64,000 nt of DNA, taken from Dermacentor variabilis (taxonomy: Eukaryota > Arthropoda > Arachnida > Ixodida > Ixodidae). Shown in pieces: positions 46,428-58,125 of this stretch. The DNA is taken from positions 204,013,729 to 204,077,728 of the forward strand of contig NC_134568.1 of the NCBI RefSeq assembly GCF_050947875.1. Direction: 5' to 3'. Under the pieces are notes generated by a model, which searched no databases, was not told the DNA's origin, and was given only the letters and a program-made list of their open reading frames with translations. The stretch's first letter is position 1. Every line of letters starts with the position of its first letter. The position numbers and the translations under genes were made by a program.

Positions 46428-47845
46428 GTGTATATACAAGCTAACGGCACGCCAGACGCGCCACCGAAGCGAGCGAGACCGGCTGCGCATGTGAAGTGCG
46501 CCTTTTCGGCAACCCGTCTTTCTTTTTGTTCCTATTTTTTTATGTGGCCTGGTTTGTTGGGCTCCCGGCGTGTGCTTACGTTCCTTCTGCACTTCGACAT
46601 CGCACCACTACACTATTGGACTACTGCAAGGTGAGAAATTTTGCTTGACAGTCTGCGACGCATTTCAAGCAATTTAGGCTTACGGCAGGGAGTTACAGAA
46701 CCGAGACTTGTCACGCAGTTAGCGAAAAACAGCTCCGCCGTCCTGTCGCAGTTCATTTGAGGTAATGACTCGTACCGGAAGATGTTTGTGACGCTTTCTA
46801 TGGGGCTCAACATTATTGTGGCTTATTTCGATAATTTTTGTGCACGCTCGCCGCACCCGGCTTTGGGTAGCAGTTAGCGAAATGCGGCTCGGCCGCGTGA
46901 CGCAGTTAGTTTCGGGTGTACTGAATCTTACTGGGACAAGTTCGGGACGCTTTGTCTTGCCCTCAACATTATTGTAATTAATTTCGTTATTTCTTGAGGT
47001 ACTTTTGAAGCCTGCACGACGCGCCAGGCGTTGTGACGTAATTAGCAAAAAACAGCTCGGCCGTACATGGTGACATAGTTCGGCATGTACTGAATCTTAG
47101 GGGGAGAAGCTTGTGACGATTTTTATGGCACCGCAAAAACACATATCTTCTCTTGGTACTCACGCTTGTCGAAAACGCGACGAGCGATTGCCAAGGATGA
47201 TAACACGGGAGTGTGTTGCTTGCGCCGGCAGGACGCGCAAAAGATAACGCCGAGGAGCTCAAGAACTTGACATTTCTGTCTTCTGAGCGACTGAAAACAG
47301 GCTTTGCACCCAGAAATTTGTCTTGAGTGCGAGTAGAAGGCATCCTGCGAGCGTCTAAAACGGTCTGGCTTAGAGCCTGTGTTGTGGTCAAATCTGTGTG
47401 CGTAGCGTACCATCGCGTCAGCTGGGGCCAAATTGTGTCGGAAATGCGCAATAGCACGTGTATTGGTGCTCTTAAGGTGCAGGGAATAATGCCCGGGTAT
47501 GGGACAATGCTTGGAAATCGGATGTTTCCTTCATATTTTCTGGTATTGTTCGGGATGTTGTGTATTTTCTACGCCATGCATGTAAAAGCGAATTGCTTTC
47601 GTTCATAATACAGCTCATTCACCACCTTCGCATGTTTCGCCTTTGCACGCAGTTTTCCTATAAGGTCTAAATACCAAAATGACACATACTTGTAATATAT
47701 TTTTTTCAGCTGACGCCATCCGGTGGAGCTTCGTACGACAACTACTGCTGCTAACCTGGTGCCACAACATTCGATGAATGCACTAAAAGACCGAGACAAG
47801 CATTTATAGACCAAAATAAACATTTCCTCATTTCACAAGGTGTCT
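46428..47845 (+). ncRNA. Possible two-exon noncoding transcript
   Basis: A TATA-like TATATACAA at about 46430 precedes a GC-richer stretch that ends CTACTGCAAG before GTGAGA (donor GT at 46631). A T-rich tract ending TTTTTTCAG gives an acceptor at 47708-47709, and the following 110 bases run to AATAAA at 47815-47820. Exon 1 (about 46460-46630) and exon 2 (47710 to about 47840) would join into a short RNA without a clear ORF. The diverged tandem array would lie in the intron. All signals are short and could be coincidence. Confidence 0.2.
46640..47120 (+). repeat. Diverged tandem array, about 160-bp period
   Basis: Three related units: CAGTTAGCGAAAAACAGCTC (about 46716), CAGTTAGCGAAATGCGGCTC (46871) and ATTAGCAAAAAACAGCTCGG (47041). 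Each is followed by a GTACTGAATCTTA or equivalent block and by GTGACG.TTT and CAACATTATTGT blocks. Spacing is 155-170 bp. Confidence 0.65.
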
Positions 47846-48477
47846 TGCGCGTCTACTTTATGAAATCGCGCGTGGCACAGATACAATGGAGATTTGTAAA
47901 GATCATTCGCAATCATTTTTTACTAAATAATAAAACGATGCTTCACGAATATCGCGAGTGGTTAAGCAGCCGGCGTAACGCGTGCGAACTGGCATTCAAA
48001 ACGCGCGCGCCTAAGAACGAAACCGGAAGTCTGGTTCAGGTAATAGTGCTGGAGGCTTGGTGCGCTATACAGTCAATTCAGCCGCTGAGCTCTATGGGAG
48101 TGTCCGCTCTTGTTGTTGTCACCAATAAACTCCTATCATCATCATCATGAGACAACGGTCATCGTCATCTTATGATTGGCTGAATATGCTTATTCTAAGC
48201 CCCAGACTAACATCAGTCCTGCGCGAAATGACGTCACTCACGTCTTTCAGTCGCTTCGTGCGATATTCTTTCTATAGTTTCCTCCTATTACTTAAGAAGC
48301 CCTTCATAGGCGTTTGTGAATTCAGCGAAATAATTTTCTTCCAGCCGGCGACGGTACTACACTGCTCTGCGACTACTGCGCGTAGTCAGGTCAGCATGAC
48401 GGCATGAAAAAGCCGATCACAGTGAACAATGTGAAGCGTGCACAACGCTGAGCGCGGTCACTAAAACGCGTCGTATC

Positions 48478-49816
48478 AGCAAGGTCAGCATCTACGTCGC
48501 TCGAATTATGCTGCCTTATGCGCTCTCCGGCACCAAACAGGAAATACAAGAAGCGGACACAATTTTACGCAAAGCGTACAAAACAGCACTTCACCTGCCG
48601 AACAATACATCGACAGAGAAACTAATGGCACTTGGTTTAAGCAACACCTTCGAAGAACTAAAAGAAGCCCAAAGTATCGCACAGCTCATGAAACTCCAGC
48701 AGCCCAAAACGGGAAGGGAACTGCTAATAAGGCTAGGCTTCGCGGAATCAATCAAAGAAACCCAGAGAACGGAGGGGATTCCTGATGAATATCGGAAAAC
48801 ATACACTGTTAGCCCCCTACCCAAAAACATGGACCCAAACCTCCACACGGCGCGAAGGGACGCAAGGGCGAAATACGTCGAAAAGTACCTGGCCACAAAA
48901 AACACAACAGTATACACAGATGCTGCAGTATACGCCAAGCAAAGAGGCACAAACATAATAAAGACAGCTGCGATAGTAATAAGGCAGGACTACAAAGAGA
49001 TCAGCAGCGCGTCAATGAAGGACTGCTCGGTAACGGAAGCTGAGGAAATAGCCGTAGCTCTAGCGGCAGTGGAGGGCTACCGATCCGAAAGGTCTTTAAC
49101 GATACTAACCGACTCGCAAGCTACGTGTCGGAATTACATGAACGGCAGAATAGGACGCAGATCGCTTCACATCCTCCGCTCCTGCAGGGCTAACAACAAA
49201 GTCAGGCATACAATTTTCTGGGTACCGGGACACGCTGGAATAGAAGGGAACCTAAGGGCGGACAAGGCAGCTCGAGAGCACACAAACCGAGCGGCCACAA
49301 GCACCGACCCTGAGGAACCCATACCAGTCAACCCAAGCTACTCAGACATTCTGAATTACTATAAGGGGGTCCGAATCAAATACCCTCCACCCCACACCAG
49401 CCTAAATCAGCATGAAGCAACCTCTCGGAGGAGGCTGCAAACAGGAACATACCCAAATCTAAACACACTAAGCAAGATGTTTCCAACCCAGTATAGAGAC
49501 ATTTGCCCCTGGTGCGGCGCCAAGCCCAGCTTATACCACATTACATGGGAATGCGTTCAGAACCAACAATTCTTTCAAATAAAAGACCCGAGTGCGGAGC
49601 AGTGGGAGAGGGTGCTCTCCAGCAGCGACCCGAAAGTCCAGCATGGACTAGTAAGGCACGCTCACCGAGTAGCCACCCTCAGTGGTGCCCTGGAATAGGG
49701 GCGTCGACCCTGCGCAGATGGGGAATAAGACCGTGACGACGGCCGACCACATCTGCCACCGCTAATTTCTAATCAATTAGAGCAAATAAAGTTTTTCCTC
49801 CTCCTCCTCCTCCTCC
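48478..49816 (+). mobile_element. I-like LINE 3' half with RNase H
   Basis: A 5'-truncated LINE whose coding part is open from its start to the natural stop, followed by about 90 bp of 3' UTR, AATAAAG (about 49785) and a CTC-repeat tail (49797-49816). A relative with the same tail lies at 60473 in reverse. The RNase H domain at the end of ORF2 places it among I-like or R1/Tad-like clades. Confidence 0.85.
48508..49698 (+). pseudogene. LINE ORF2 C-terminus: RNase H and zinc knuckle
   Basis: 396 open codons. Residues 1-95 are the region after RT (TGRELLIRLGF and similar). RNase H spans about 134-255 with D138 (VYTDAA), a Glu in TEAEE (177-180), D202 (TDSQA), H242 (VPGHAGIEGN) and D252 (RADKAA), so all catalytic positions look present. 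A CX2CX7HX4C finger lies at C333, C336, H344 and C349. The frame ends LSGALE. RNase H would remove RNA from the hybrid after reverse transcription. The endonuclease and RT are missing, so the copy cannot move on its own. Lack of stops suggests recent insertion. Confidence 0.85.
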
Positions 49817-50139
49817 CGGCGGCGCACAGTTCGATCACTTAATTCCGTGCGTTTGGACGAAGCTACGGCATTTGTGTGTAATTAGTGGTGTAAGTGCATA
49901 TCGTATGCATTGTGCCGAAGAACTGAACGAACTTCACGTCAAGGCCTTGGTGCTTGCAGCATACGCCTGGAAACTCAATAATTGCTTCATTTATGTATAA
50001 CATCCATATTTACGTTCCGGCACAGCTCACGTATCCGCAACTTCTCAGGCTTCGATTCTGAATTCTGACTCAGTGATAATTCAGGCTTCACACGTTTTAA
50101 TTACCCGCAAGAAAAGTGAAAAAATACTTATCGAGAAGA

Positions 50140-50490
50140 TTGTCAGGCAAGGAGACACGATCTCTGCAATTATATTTATTGTACGCTTAGAAGAAGTATT
50201 CAAAATATTAGACTAAGAAGGATTAAGGGCGGCGATCAACGACGAATGTGCGAACAAACTTCAGCCTGCCGATTGATTCATAGGCCGTGTAATTCATAGG
50301 GCAGTTAATCGGTGATACATTAGAAATACAGAGTGTTTGCGGGGGGAAAGGAAGCGCTATCGAGGACAGCATAAAATTAGGTTGGGTCATGAAATCGGGA
50401 AATTTGCAGGCGTAACTTGGAATCATCTAGCGCAGGTCAGGGGTAATTATAGATCGCTGGGAGAGGCCTTCGTCCTGCAGTGAACCTAAA
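50140..50490 (+). mobile_element. RTE LINE fragment with internal deletion
   Basis: It starts in RT motif B (VRQGDTISAI, then RLEEVFKIL), then jumps after about 50260 to the C-terminal end, where codons equivalent to EIRKFAGVTWNHL and GNYRSLGEAFVLQ are seen at about 50390-50480. The middle of the RT is absent. Confidence 0.65.
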
Positions 50491-51416
50491 AGTACGCCGA
50501 TGACGTTTTACAGCATCCAAAACACGTCCGGAATGTTGACGGACCGTTACTATTCAGCCGCCGCTTGCTTCGTACTACGAGGCCGCATTCGCTCGTTTAC
50601 GGAACGGTGTCGGTCACCGCTTGGACATACCATACTGATGAACGTGCGGGCGCTGGGCCCCTTGCCTTGTGGCCATGGGAACTATATATTATAGAGATTT
50701 TCTTATTGCAGTAATTATTATCGAAACAAAGACATTTAGTCGCTTTGTAGTACAGTGGTAGTGGTGGTGATGTATACAGGCGCGGTAGCCTGGCAGACCT
50801 TGCCGGCAACTGATCCGACTGAGCGTCTCTTTCTTCTCCAAATTAAGTCAGGCCTGTCTCTCGCAGAAATGTGAGAATAATGCGTAACACTTCCACTGCA
50901 GTTCTTTTGACGGCAGTGCGGTGAACGGGCGAGCGCGGTTCCGCTTTTCGGCACTGTAGCAGACGCCCGGAAAAGGAAGTTGTCGAATGGGGGTGTGCAG
51001 TGATTTGGCCGTAAGAATATAGCCTCAAATGCATATACATGATGTGCGGTCGTGCTATCGGTTGACCGCGCTTCTTTCATTTATTGTCGTTTAATCCGAG
51101 TTTTGCTTCCTCCTCGCTTTCTTACGACGTCATAATTGCGCTGCCACTCCGGTTGCACCTTTATCTCAGCGTAAGAACTTTTTGACTAGGAAATTGCGTG
51201 CGAACAGCGCAGCTTAGTGAATTCCGCCCCTGATATTCTGCGACAGCCACAGCACAGTGCGACGTGTTACTTTCGGAAATAATTTGCATAAAAGCTTTTC
51301 TTCACAAAATACTTTCGAATGTCTCGGACTCCAAGAAAACAATGAGAGATCTACCAAATTTTCTAGTTTTCCTTTTACTTTCTTCTCCCTACTAGATTGA
51401 TGCATCACTTTTGCCT

Positions 51417-51418
<2 letters not shown>
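50491..51418. other. Unassigned; MITE-like terminus at the right
   Basis: No gene found. The stretch 51110-51232 ends GCTTAGTGAATTCCGCCCC, the complement of the terminus seen at 43967, which suggests another decayed member of that family. Confidence 0.3.
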
Positions 51419-51452
<34 letters not shown>

Positions 51453-52255
51453 CTTTATTAGAAAAACAGAATTTTGCCGGCGCGCATGCAACCGCTGGCA
51501 TGCTACTTTGTATAGGGACGGAGAATGGGAATAAACGATTCCAGAGGAGAGTGGAAGAAAAATAGAATAAAAATAAATATGAAATGTGCAAGTGCACCTG
51601 ATCCTAATATTTAGTTGACATAGCAGGTAAATTTAGGCTTTTGTATATGAAACGTTCAATCTTTAAATCTTTCCTATTAGACCAATTTCTGACAGGTATT
51701 TGAACAATAAATCCAAAACCCGTTGCTGTTTTGAAGGGCCGGGCATTGGACCTAAGAGGCTGGATAATGTTAACGGATCGTGGCGAATCATGTACATTTG
51801 TTGCTCAAAAAATTCTCTCGTCGCGGTACGCAGGGCATTATAGTAATATGTGCTCCATTGTCTCTAAGTTGCCACAGTTATCACAATAAGGGTTAGCGGT
51901 AAGCCCTATGCGGTACAGATAATTGTTCGTGTATGCCACGTTCAGTTGAAGACGATGGTACAAGGTCTCTAAGTGTCGAGGAAGTGGTCGTGGAATTTTC
52001 GGTCTCATTTTTGGGTCAAAGTAACGCAGGAAGTTATCTTGGTGAAGCGGCAGATTCCAGATGCGGTCTATTTCTTGATAGGCATATTTTCTTGCCATGT
52101 TTGAAGCGTCGGCTTTTGTAAAAAAATGTTCTTTTGAAATTGCGGTATTGATAACCAACGTGAGCCAATCGCAGCTATAGGCAAAGGCACTTTCGACCTT
52201 GGAAAGGGGCATTCTGCCTTCGTTCCCTGTGGGAACTCCTCCCCAGTATGCTCCA
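51419..52255 (-). mobile_element. RNase-H-type LINE 3' end with CT tail
   Basis: On the - strand the end of ORF2, a 3' UTR of about 370 bp, TAATAAAGAG (about 51450-51460) and a TC/CT run (51419-51450) follow each other. The tail type differs from the CTC-tailed LINE at 48478, so this is another family. Confidence 0.7.
51838..52212 (-). pseudogene. LINE ORF2 C-terminus with zinc finger
   Basis: Reads SKVESAFAYSCDWLTLVINT, ARKYAYQEIDRIWNLPL, LQLNVAYTNNYLYRIGL, then CDNCGNLETMEHILL. The CX2CX8H part of a C-terminal finger is visible, but the frame stops right after it, before the last Cys. This pattern (an L...N..Y..R.G......C..C...ET.EH.L..C module) is common at the end of RNase-H-bearing LINE ORF2. 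No RNase H domain remains. Confidence 0.7.
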
Positions 52256-53267
52256 CACCTTATGCTTCCAAAGTAATTATTTTAGAAAAGTAGTCCCTTG
52301 TCGCCTCTCTGTTGTGGGGTTCTTCACAGAATTACTTTCTACCTTTGTTCTCGCGTTCCTTCAAGCTCCCTTCAATTATAGTTCGTTGCAACGATTCTGT
52401 TTTCTCTACATACGGAGCATGCTGTTTTTGCTATGAATTCGCCGTGCATATATTGTAAACCAATTGATTTAGCCATGACAGAAAAAAAATCGTTTTCAGG
52501 ACGTTTAAATTTTGTGATATACAAATTGGTGTTCCAGCTTGTCTCCCAAACGACTCCCTATGGCAATGCAGGACGGCATTGAAGGAGTATTGACATGACA
52601 TTCTTTAGTTTTCGTTCTGTTTATTTCTTTCATTAAGGTCCTGCATGTCGAAATCTTGAAATAAATTAATTCTGACAAGGCTCAGAGTGCCCTCAATAAT
52701 TTTCTATAATAGGTTTTCTAATAAAGCGTTTTGCTTGTGCTTCCTATGTGAGGTGCATGGAACATTACGTCATAATGCGGAAGGTGGTTACGCGGGAACA
52801 GAACTTCGCGACATTTTGACGCTCACTGCTGCTCGGTCATTCATATGCAATGCCCCTACCCGTTGCGCTGCTGGATGTGGCTGCATAACAGAAGACCAAG
52901 CGAAGCTGGGGCGAGTGCCAAAAGTTCACGAAGTTCTGCTCCCCCGCGACCTTCTTCCACGTTATGACGTAATGATCCCTACGCCTCCTATAGGAAGCAC
53001 AAGCGCGACTGTAGTAGTAGTAGGAAACCTATTATCGTTAGTAGGAAACCTATTACAGTAAATTATTTAGTGCACTCTGAGGCTGGCTACTATTTTTCTA
53101 ACGTTTCAAGGTCTATGAACGTGACTGAACGAAAAAAAGAGTTAAAGGTCGGTAATTTCATCTCAATATACTTCTTCAACTGGAACGCTAATCCATTCTT
53201 TAGCATATTTTGGGGACAGATAACTCGAAAGTGGTGCTAGCCTCGGGATTTCTCTTAAGTAGACGTC
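52256..53267. other. Unassigned sequence
   Basis: A 124-codon + frame (52687-53061) has several Cys, but the composition is ordinary and I recognise no family. No splice signals of note. Confidence 0.3.
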
Positions 53268-53500
53268 TCGCTTCGTGCTGGCGCACTGGCCTTGGCGTTC
53301 CGCTGCTAAGCTCGAGGACGCGGGCTCGAATCCCTGCCGCAGCCGCCGCATTTCAATAAGGGGCGAAATGCAAGGACGTCCCTGTGCTATTCATTGGGTC
53401 CACGTTAAAGAACCCCGGTAGGTCGAAATTATTGCGGAGTCCCCCACTGCGGCGTACCTCATAATCATATCGTGCTTTTGGTGCGTAAAGCCCCAGAATA
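53268..53500 (+). repeat. Ruka-type SINE followed by ATT tail
   Basis: GAGGACGCGGGCTCGAATCC (B box), CGCCGCATTTCAATAAGGGG, CACGTTAAAGAACCCCGG, GAGTCCCCCACTGCGGCG and TTTTGGTGCGTAAAGCCCC follow in Ruka order. Its 3' end runs directly into a 129-bp ATT tract. Confidence 0.8.
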
Positions 53501-53653
<153 letters not shown>

Positions 53654-53792
53654 TTGCTAAGCCGCCATCCCTTCACTACTCCTCGGCTTCAATTTCGCAA
53701 TTGCAACGTGTGCCCGAAAGTGAATAATTAAAAAAAGTTATGTAGTGAATGTGTCTAATTAACTATCTAGATATTGATATTTTTCATTCAAG

Positions 53793-56460
53793 TCAAATCA
53801 AATCAAATCAAGTTTATTCATTACAAAAAAAAAAGGAAACGGTTACATTTTTGTTTTGCAGACGAGGGTCCCAAAGTCGGACACTGTTACCGGCACCCCC
53901 GGTAGCTAAGTATAAGAAGAAAATAACATAGGTGGCAGGACCGAAATAGAATTTACAAAATGTACACTGAGAGAAACAAAGAGGTGAAGTGCAACAACAG
54001 AAACCTGATCAGGACTGCAATGTACAGCATTACTATCAACAAACAAATACAAAATCGGCGTACAACAGAACCTTTAAATTATGTAAAGAAGTCACATGAC
54101 GAAAGTACAAATATCAGTGTGCTAAAAATGTACTTATAAAGAATTTCAACAGACACAAAAAGCCAGAGAATACATAAAAAGAAGCATTTATAAACAAAAC
54201 GACTAAAGGCAACGGCAAGCATGTTAATAGCAAAACATAGGAAAAACAGTGATAAGAATAAATAAATAAAACATTTGCTACCATAATTGCGTCAATGCGT
54301 TTAAAGCAAATCTTTAAGGGATTTTTGAAGGCATAGAACGAAGTGAGTGATCTTATGGTAAGCGATTCCATAAAGATATGCCAGAAAAAGATGACGTTAG
54401 TTTACCATAATTGGTACGAACATGAAGCAATAAAAATTTCTGTTAAGGGCAAACCTAATTCTACTGTAGTTATGTAAATCATTTAAGTCAACGAATTCGT
54501 AAAGCAATTGGTTGTTAAGTAACTTGAAAAATAAGATTGTTAAGCTATATTGAAACAAGTTCACAGTCGTTAAAATGAAGTTGTGACGGAGCAAAATGGA
54601 TGCATTTGACTGTCGAGGGCTGCTAGTAATGATATGAATGGCTTGATTTTGTAAATGCTGAACTGATGACAGGCGACATGTGCACGTATTACCCCAGGCA
54701 GCGATTCCATAGCCAATATGACTATGAATAAAGGCAAAGTGATAAAAGAGCCTTGTGTTAAAATAAGGCGCGTGCTTTTATTAGAGCGCGAATGCCAAAT
54801 GCCTTTTTTTCTTAATATTGGTAATGTGGGAGTCAAATTTGAGGTTAGCGTCCAGGAGAACACCGAGGAATAGAACCAAGTCACCGGGTTGAATTTGATG
54901 AGCACCAAGTGTTAACGCTAGTGGAGAAGTTAGCACCCTGTGACAACTATTGAATATTATATATGCCGTTTCCTCGGGATTAATAATTAGGTAATTACAT
55001 TGACACCAATATATAACGTCAGTTACCGCAGCATTTAACTTTGATGTTAATGAGGTTAACGACGTGTCTGATAATGATAAGGTGGTGTCTTCGGCGTATA
55101 AAACGCAATGAGATGAATGTGAAAGGTCGGGTAGGTCCATTAATGTAAATGACAAATAGTAATGGACGGAATGGACCCCTGTGGTACACCTAGGTAAATT
55201 ATATTAGTTTGAGAAAGGGTACCAGCTACAGAAGCCGCGTACTACCTATCCAACAAATAGCTTTTTATAGAGTTAAAGTGGGATTAGTAATACCGTATGC
55301 TTCAAGTTTGGTAAACAAAATGCTGTGATTAATCGTGTCAAGAGCTTTGTTGTAATCTAAAAAGACAGAGCCAACGAATTTACCACAATCTATAGACTTC
55401 TTAATAAAATCGGTTAAAGAGAGCAGTGCTAAGCGAGTAGAACTTCAGGAACGAAAACCGAACTGACAGGGATTAATTATATTACATTTTTAAAAGTAGT
55501 TATTTAAACGTTTAACCAATAACTGTTCAATAATTCTACCTAAAGCGGAAAGAATAGATATTGGTCTGTAGTTAGAAATGAGGTCTTTGGCACCCTTCTT
55601 AAATACGGGAATAAGCTTAGCCTTATTTAGAGATAGAGGAAAAGTGCCGGATTCGAAATTGCGATTAGTTATGGTACATATTGGTTCAGAAATAATATTA
55701 GCAACTAATTTTAAATGGTGTGCGCAAATGTTATCTAAAACCGAGATCGTGTTTTTCAGGCTACAGATTGTTAAATACACCTCTCGAGCAGTAACAGGGG
55801 GAAAAAAAATTAGTGAGGTGATCTAGACAAGGTTGGCTGAGTTACTGTGTTGTCATTTATTTGTGACAGAGCAAAATACTCTCTAAAGGCATTGACAACA
55901 TGAGTGAGCTCTTGGTATGTTGTACCATTCAGGTTAATTTTGCAGCATTGTTCAGGCGCAGAAGATTTATTAATACATTCGTTCAGAAGCTTCCATTGTT
56001 CTTTTTTTCGATTACTGCTGTTTATTAAATTCATTTTCATAATAGCGCCTTTTAGCCTGTTTAAGTAGCGTGTTAAGAATATAACAATATTTTTTTTATA
56101 ACACAGGGCCCAATTAGAGTTAAAAGGTTGCCTTTTAGTTTTTCTGTATAGGTTATCTTTCTTCCTTAAGTTAGTCAGTAATGCGGACATCATCCACGGG
56201 TTGCAGGCATACTTATATTTCTTCTTACACCTAACGGTCCGGGTGCGCATTGAAACGGCATGTAAAAACAACGCAGACAATTTATCAACTGCTACTGCCA
56301 GATCTTCCAACAGATTGACCTGAGTCCAATTAGTATTGGTAATGGTATCAATAAATGTATCTTGGTTAAATACTGATGTACTGAAAAAAACGTTGGTGAT
56401 TGGCACTAGACTGTTAAATGTAACAAAATGGGAAAATTATCGGTTATATCAGTACACACT
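53793..56460 (-). mobile_element. CR1-like LINE, decayed, - strand
   Basis: About 2.7 kb in consistent order: end of endonuclease (about 56460-56406), linker (56406-55810), RT (55780-55050), thumb and C-terminal tail (to about 54400) and a 3' end AATAAACTTGATTTGATTTG with short TTGAT units (53793-53820). A terminal TTGAT-like repeat is normal for CR1-like tails. It is broken by shifts and stops throughout the RT. Confidence 0.8.
54570..56460 (-). pseudogene. CR1-like LINE endonuclease-RT remains
   Basis: Landmarks on the - strand: CTDITDNFPIL (end of endonuclease; the usual DH is DN), NPWMMSALLTNLRKKDNLYR (linker), NRNFESGTFPLSLNKAKLIP and VFKKGAKDLISNYRPISILS (RT motifs 1-2), PLLFVIYIN (motif B, shifted frame near 55165), VLYAEDTTLSL (motif C), NPEETAYIIF and LFLGVLLDANLKFDSHI. 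The catalytic YADD is YAED, which would abolish activity. The largest open pieces are 55810-56406, 55490-55780 and 54781-55155. Confidence 0.8.
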
Positions 56461-56493
56461 ACTCCCGACACAGGGAGTAGTGTGTCGGGAGTT
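56455..56493. repeat. Overlapping inverted repeats at LINE edge
   Basis: ACTCCCGACACA and its complement (12 bp, about 8-base loop), overlapped by ACACACTACTCCC and its complement GGGAGTAGTGTGT. This local rearrangement lies where similarity to the LINE endonuclease stops. Confidence 0.6.
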
Positions 56494-56848
56494 CTTGTTT
56501 GGAACGATAACTTGTTAAATATGACGGGCAGAGCAAGTAGGAAATCTGTGACAGAAAATGATTCAGCTTCGAACTTCGAAAACAGCCGGTTTACACGTGT
56601 GAATGAAAACAAAATAAAAACATACAAAGAATCCGAAGGTAATCGTGTATGCGCGTCAATCATTGTAAACATGCACCACTGTACACGTCCCGGGTCCATC
56701 ACTTGTTCAACAGTGTTATCGAAAGACGGCAGACATAAGTTTCGTCGCACGATTTAATTTGAGCATCTTCAATGATTTCCCGCATGCTGTGGGTTACCGA
56801 ACAGGGCATATGCTACTGATTAAGATCGCTGGCTATAAGCTACTCTAG

Positions 56849-57040
56849 GTCAGTGGTTGTGGCGTTGAGCTGCTGGCCATGCTGTCGAGGGTTCGATACC
56901 GGCGGCTGCATTCCGACTGAGAACGAAAGCGCCCGTGCAGGGACATTAGGTGCTACCGCAGGTAATAAAAATAACTCTGGAGTCTCCCAGTACGACGTGC
57001 CTCGTAATCTTAACGTGGTTTAAGCTTTTATCACTGGCTT
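56849..57040 (+). repeat. Ruka-type SINE (strongly diverged)
   Basis: GTTGTGGCGTTGAGCTGCTGG head, GAGGGTTCGATACCGG B box, CATTCCGACTGAGAACGAAA, then GAGTCTCCCAGTACGACGTG and CTCGTAATCTTAACGTGG. Same order as Ruka with many substitutions. Confidence 0.65.
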
Positions 57041-57866
57041 TTGCATGGTCTTTTTTTTTTTGCGAAATCTGACTAGCAGAAGGAGGCTTATCCCCGTGTG
57101 ATAGTAGCAGATACCTTACTTCACTTCAGATTGTGCAAAAATGAGAATATCATTCAAATGAAAATAAAAGTTATGTTGCATGAGAAGTATAGCGGTAATC
57201 ACCAAGCTTTAGAATTCTTACGCAAAACGCAGGCCAGCTAAAATTAATGATACAATGGTGCCCTCTTTCTGCCGAACTACTTGAACTGAAAACATTCTGT
57301 GCTTAGCCACTCCCTGTTCCTTCTTGCACCCCTTATCGGGCGCGCGCTGTTAGTACAATAATGTGCCGCTTACACGTGTGTTCTTGTGGTGGGGAAGTTG
57401 TTGGCATGTGTTTAATTACATTCGTCATACAGACTGGTCAACCATTACTTTTATGAAAGTGAGGCGCTTGACGGCCGTCTACTGGATACGGCTTTGTTAT
57501 CGCATCACATAGGTTGAGAGCAGCGAAGCATTATGTTCGCACGTTAATTATCGATTTCTTGCTTGAATGAGCTGTAAAAATACGGGCAACAACCGAATTC
57601 AACTGGAGCACCGATTTGGGCGGCCTGCACCGAACTTGCCTTTCCGCATCGCGGTCGTTGCGGAAGTTGGCCGGCACATCGAAAGAGGCCACGTCAGTTA
57701 GTTCCGCTAAATCTTCTGCTGTAGCCGGCGTTCGGATACGCCGGAGAAGGTTATGCTGCCTGTCTCTTTAGACGATTTCCGCGCCAGTAAAGTCGCTACG
57801 ACTCGAACTGAAGTTACGTTTGACCATAAACAGTGATAAAGTGCAGACTACAAGACTACAATTTCG
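57041..57866. other. Unassigned sequence
   Basis: No gene or family recognised. Confidence 0.25.
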
Positions 57867-57877
57867 AGTACTACCAC

Positions 57878-58114
57878 ACCCGCCGTGGTTGCTCAGTGGC
57901 TATGGTGTTAGGCTGCTGGGCACGAGGTCGCGGGATCGAATCCCGGCCACGGCGGCCGCATTCCGATGGGGGAGAAATGCGAAAACACCCGTGTACTTAG
58001 ATTTAGGTGCACGTTAAAGAATCCCAGGTGGTTGAAATTTCCGGAGTCCTCCACTACGGCGTGCCTCATAATCAGAAAGTGGTTTTGGCACGTAAAACCC
58101 CATAATTTAATTTA
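57878..58114 (+). repeat. Ruka SINE with 11-bp target duplication
   Basis: The best copy in the window: CCGCCGTGGTTGCTCAGTGG (A box region), GGGATCGAATCCCGG (B box), CATTCCGATGGGGGAGAAAT, CACGTTAAAGAATCCC and TTTTGGCACGTAAAACCCC. AGTACTACCAC flanks it exactly on both sides (57867-57877 and 58115-58125), showing LINE-type retroposition. Confidence 0.92.
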
Positions 58115-58125
58115 AGTACTACCAC

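Noticed and set aside
52687..53061. 124-codon + frame with several Cys
   Set aside because: No signal peptide pattern, no domain and ends in low-complexity Val/Leu repeats derived from GTAGTAGTAGGAAACC duplication.
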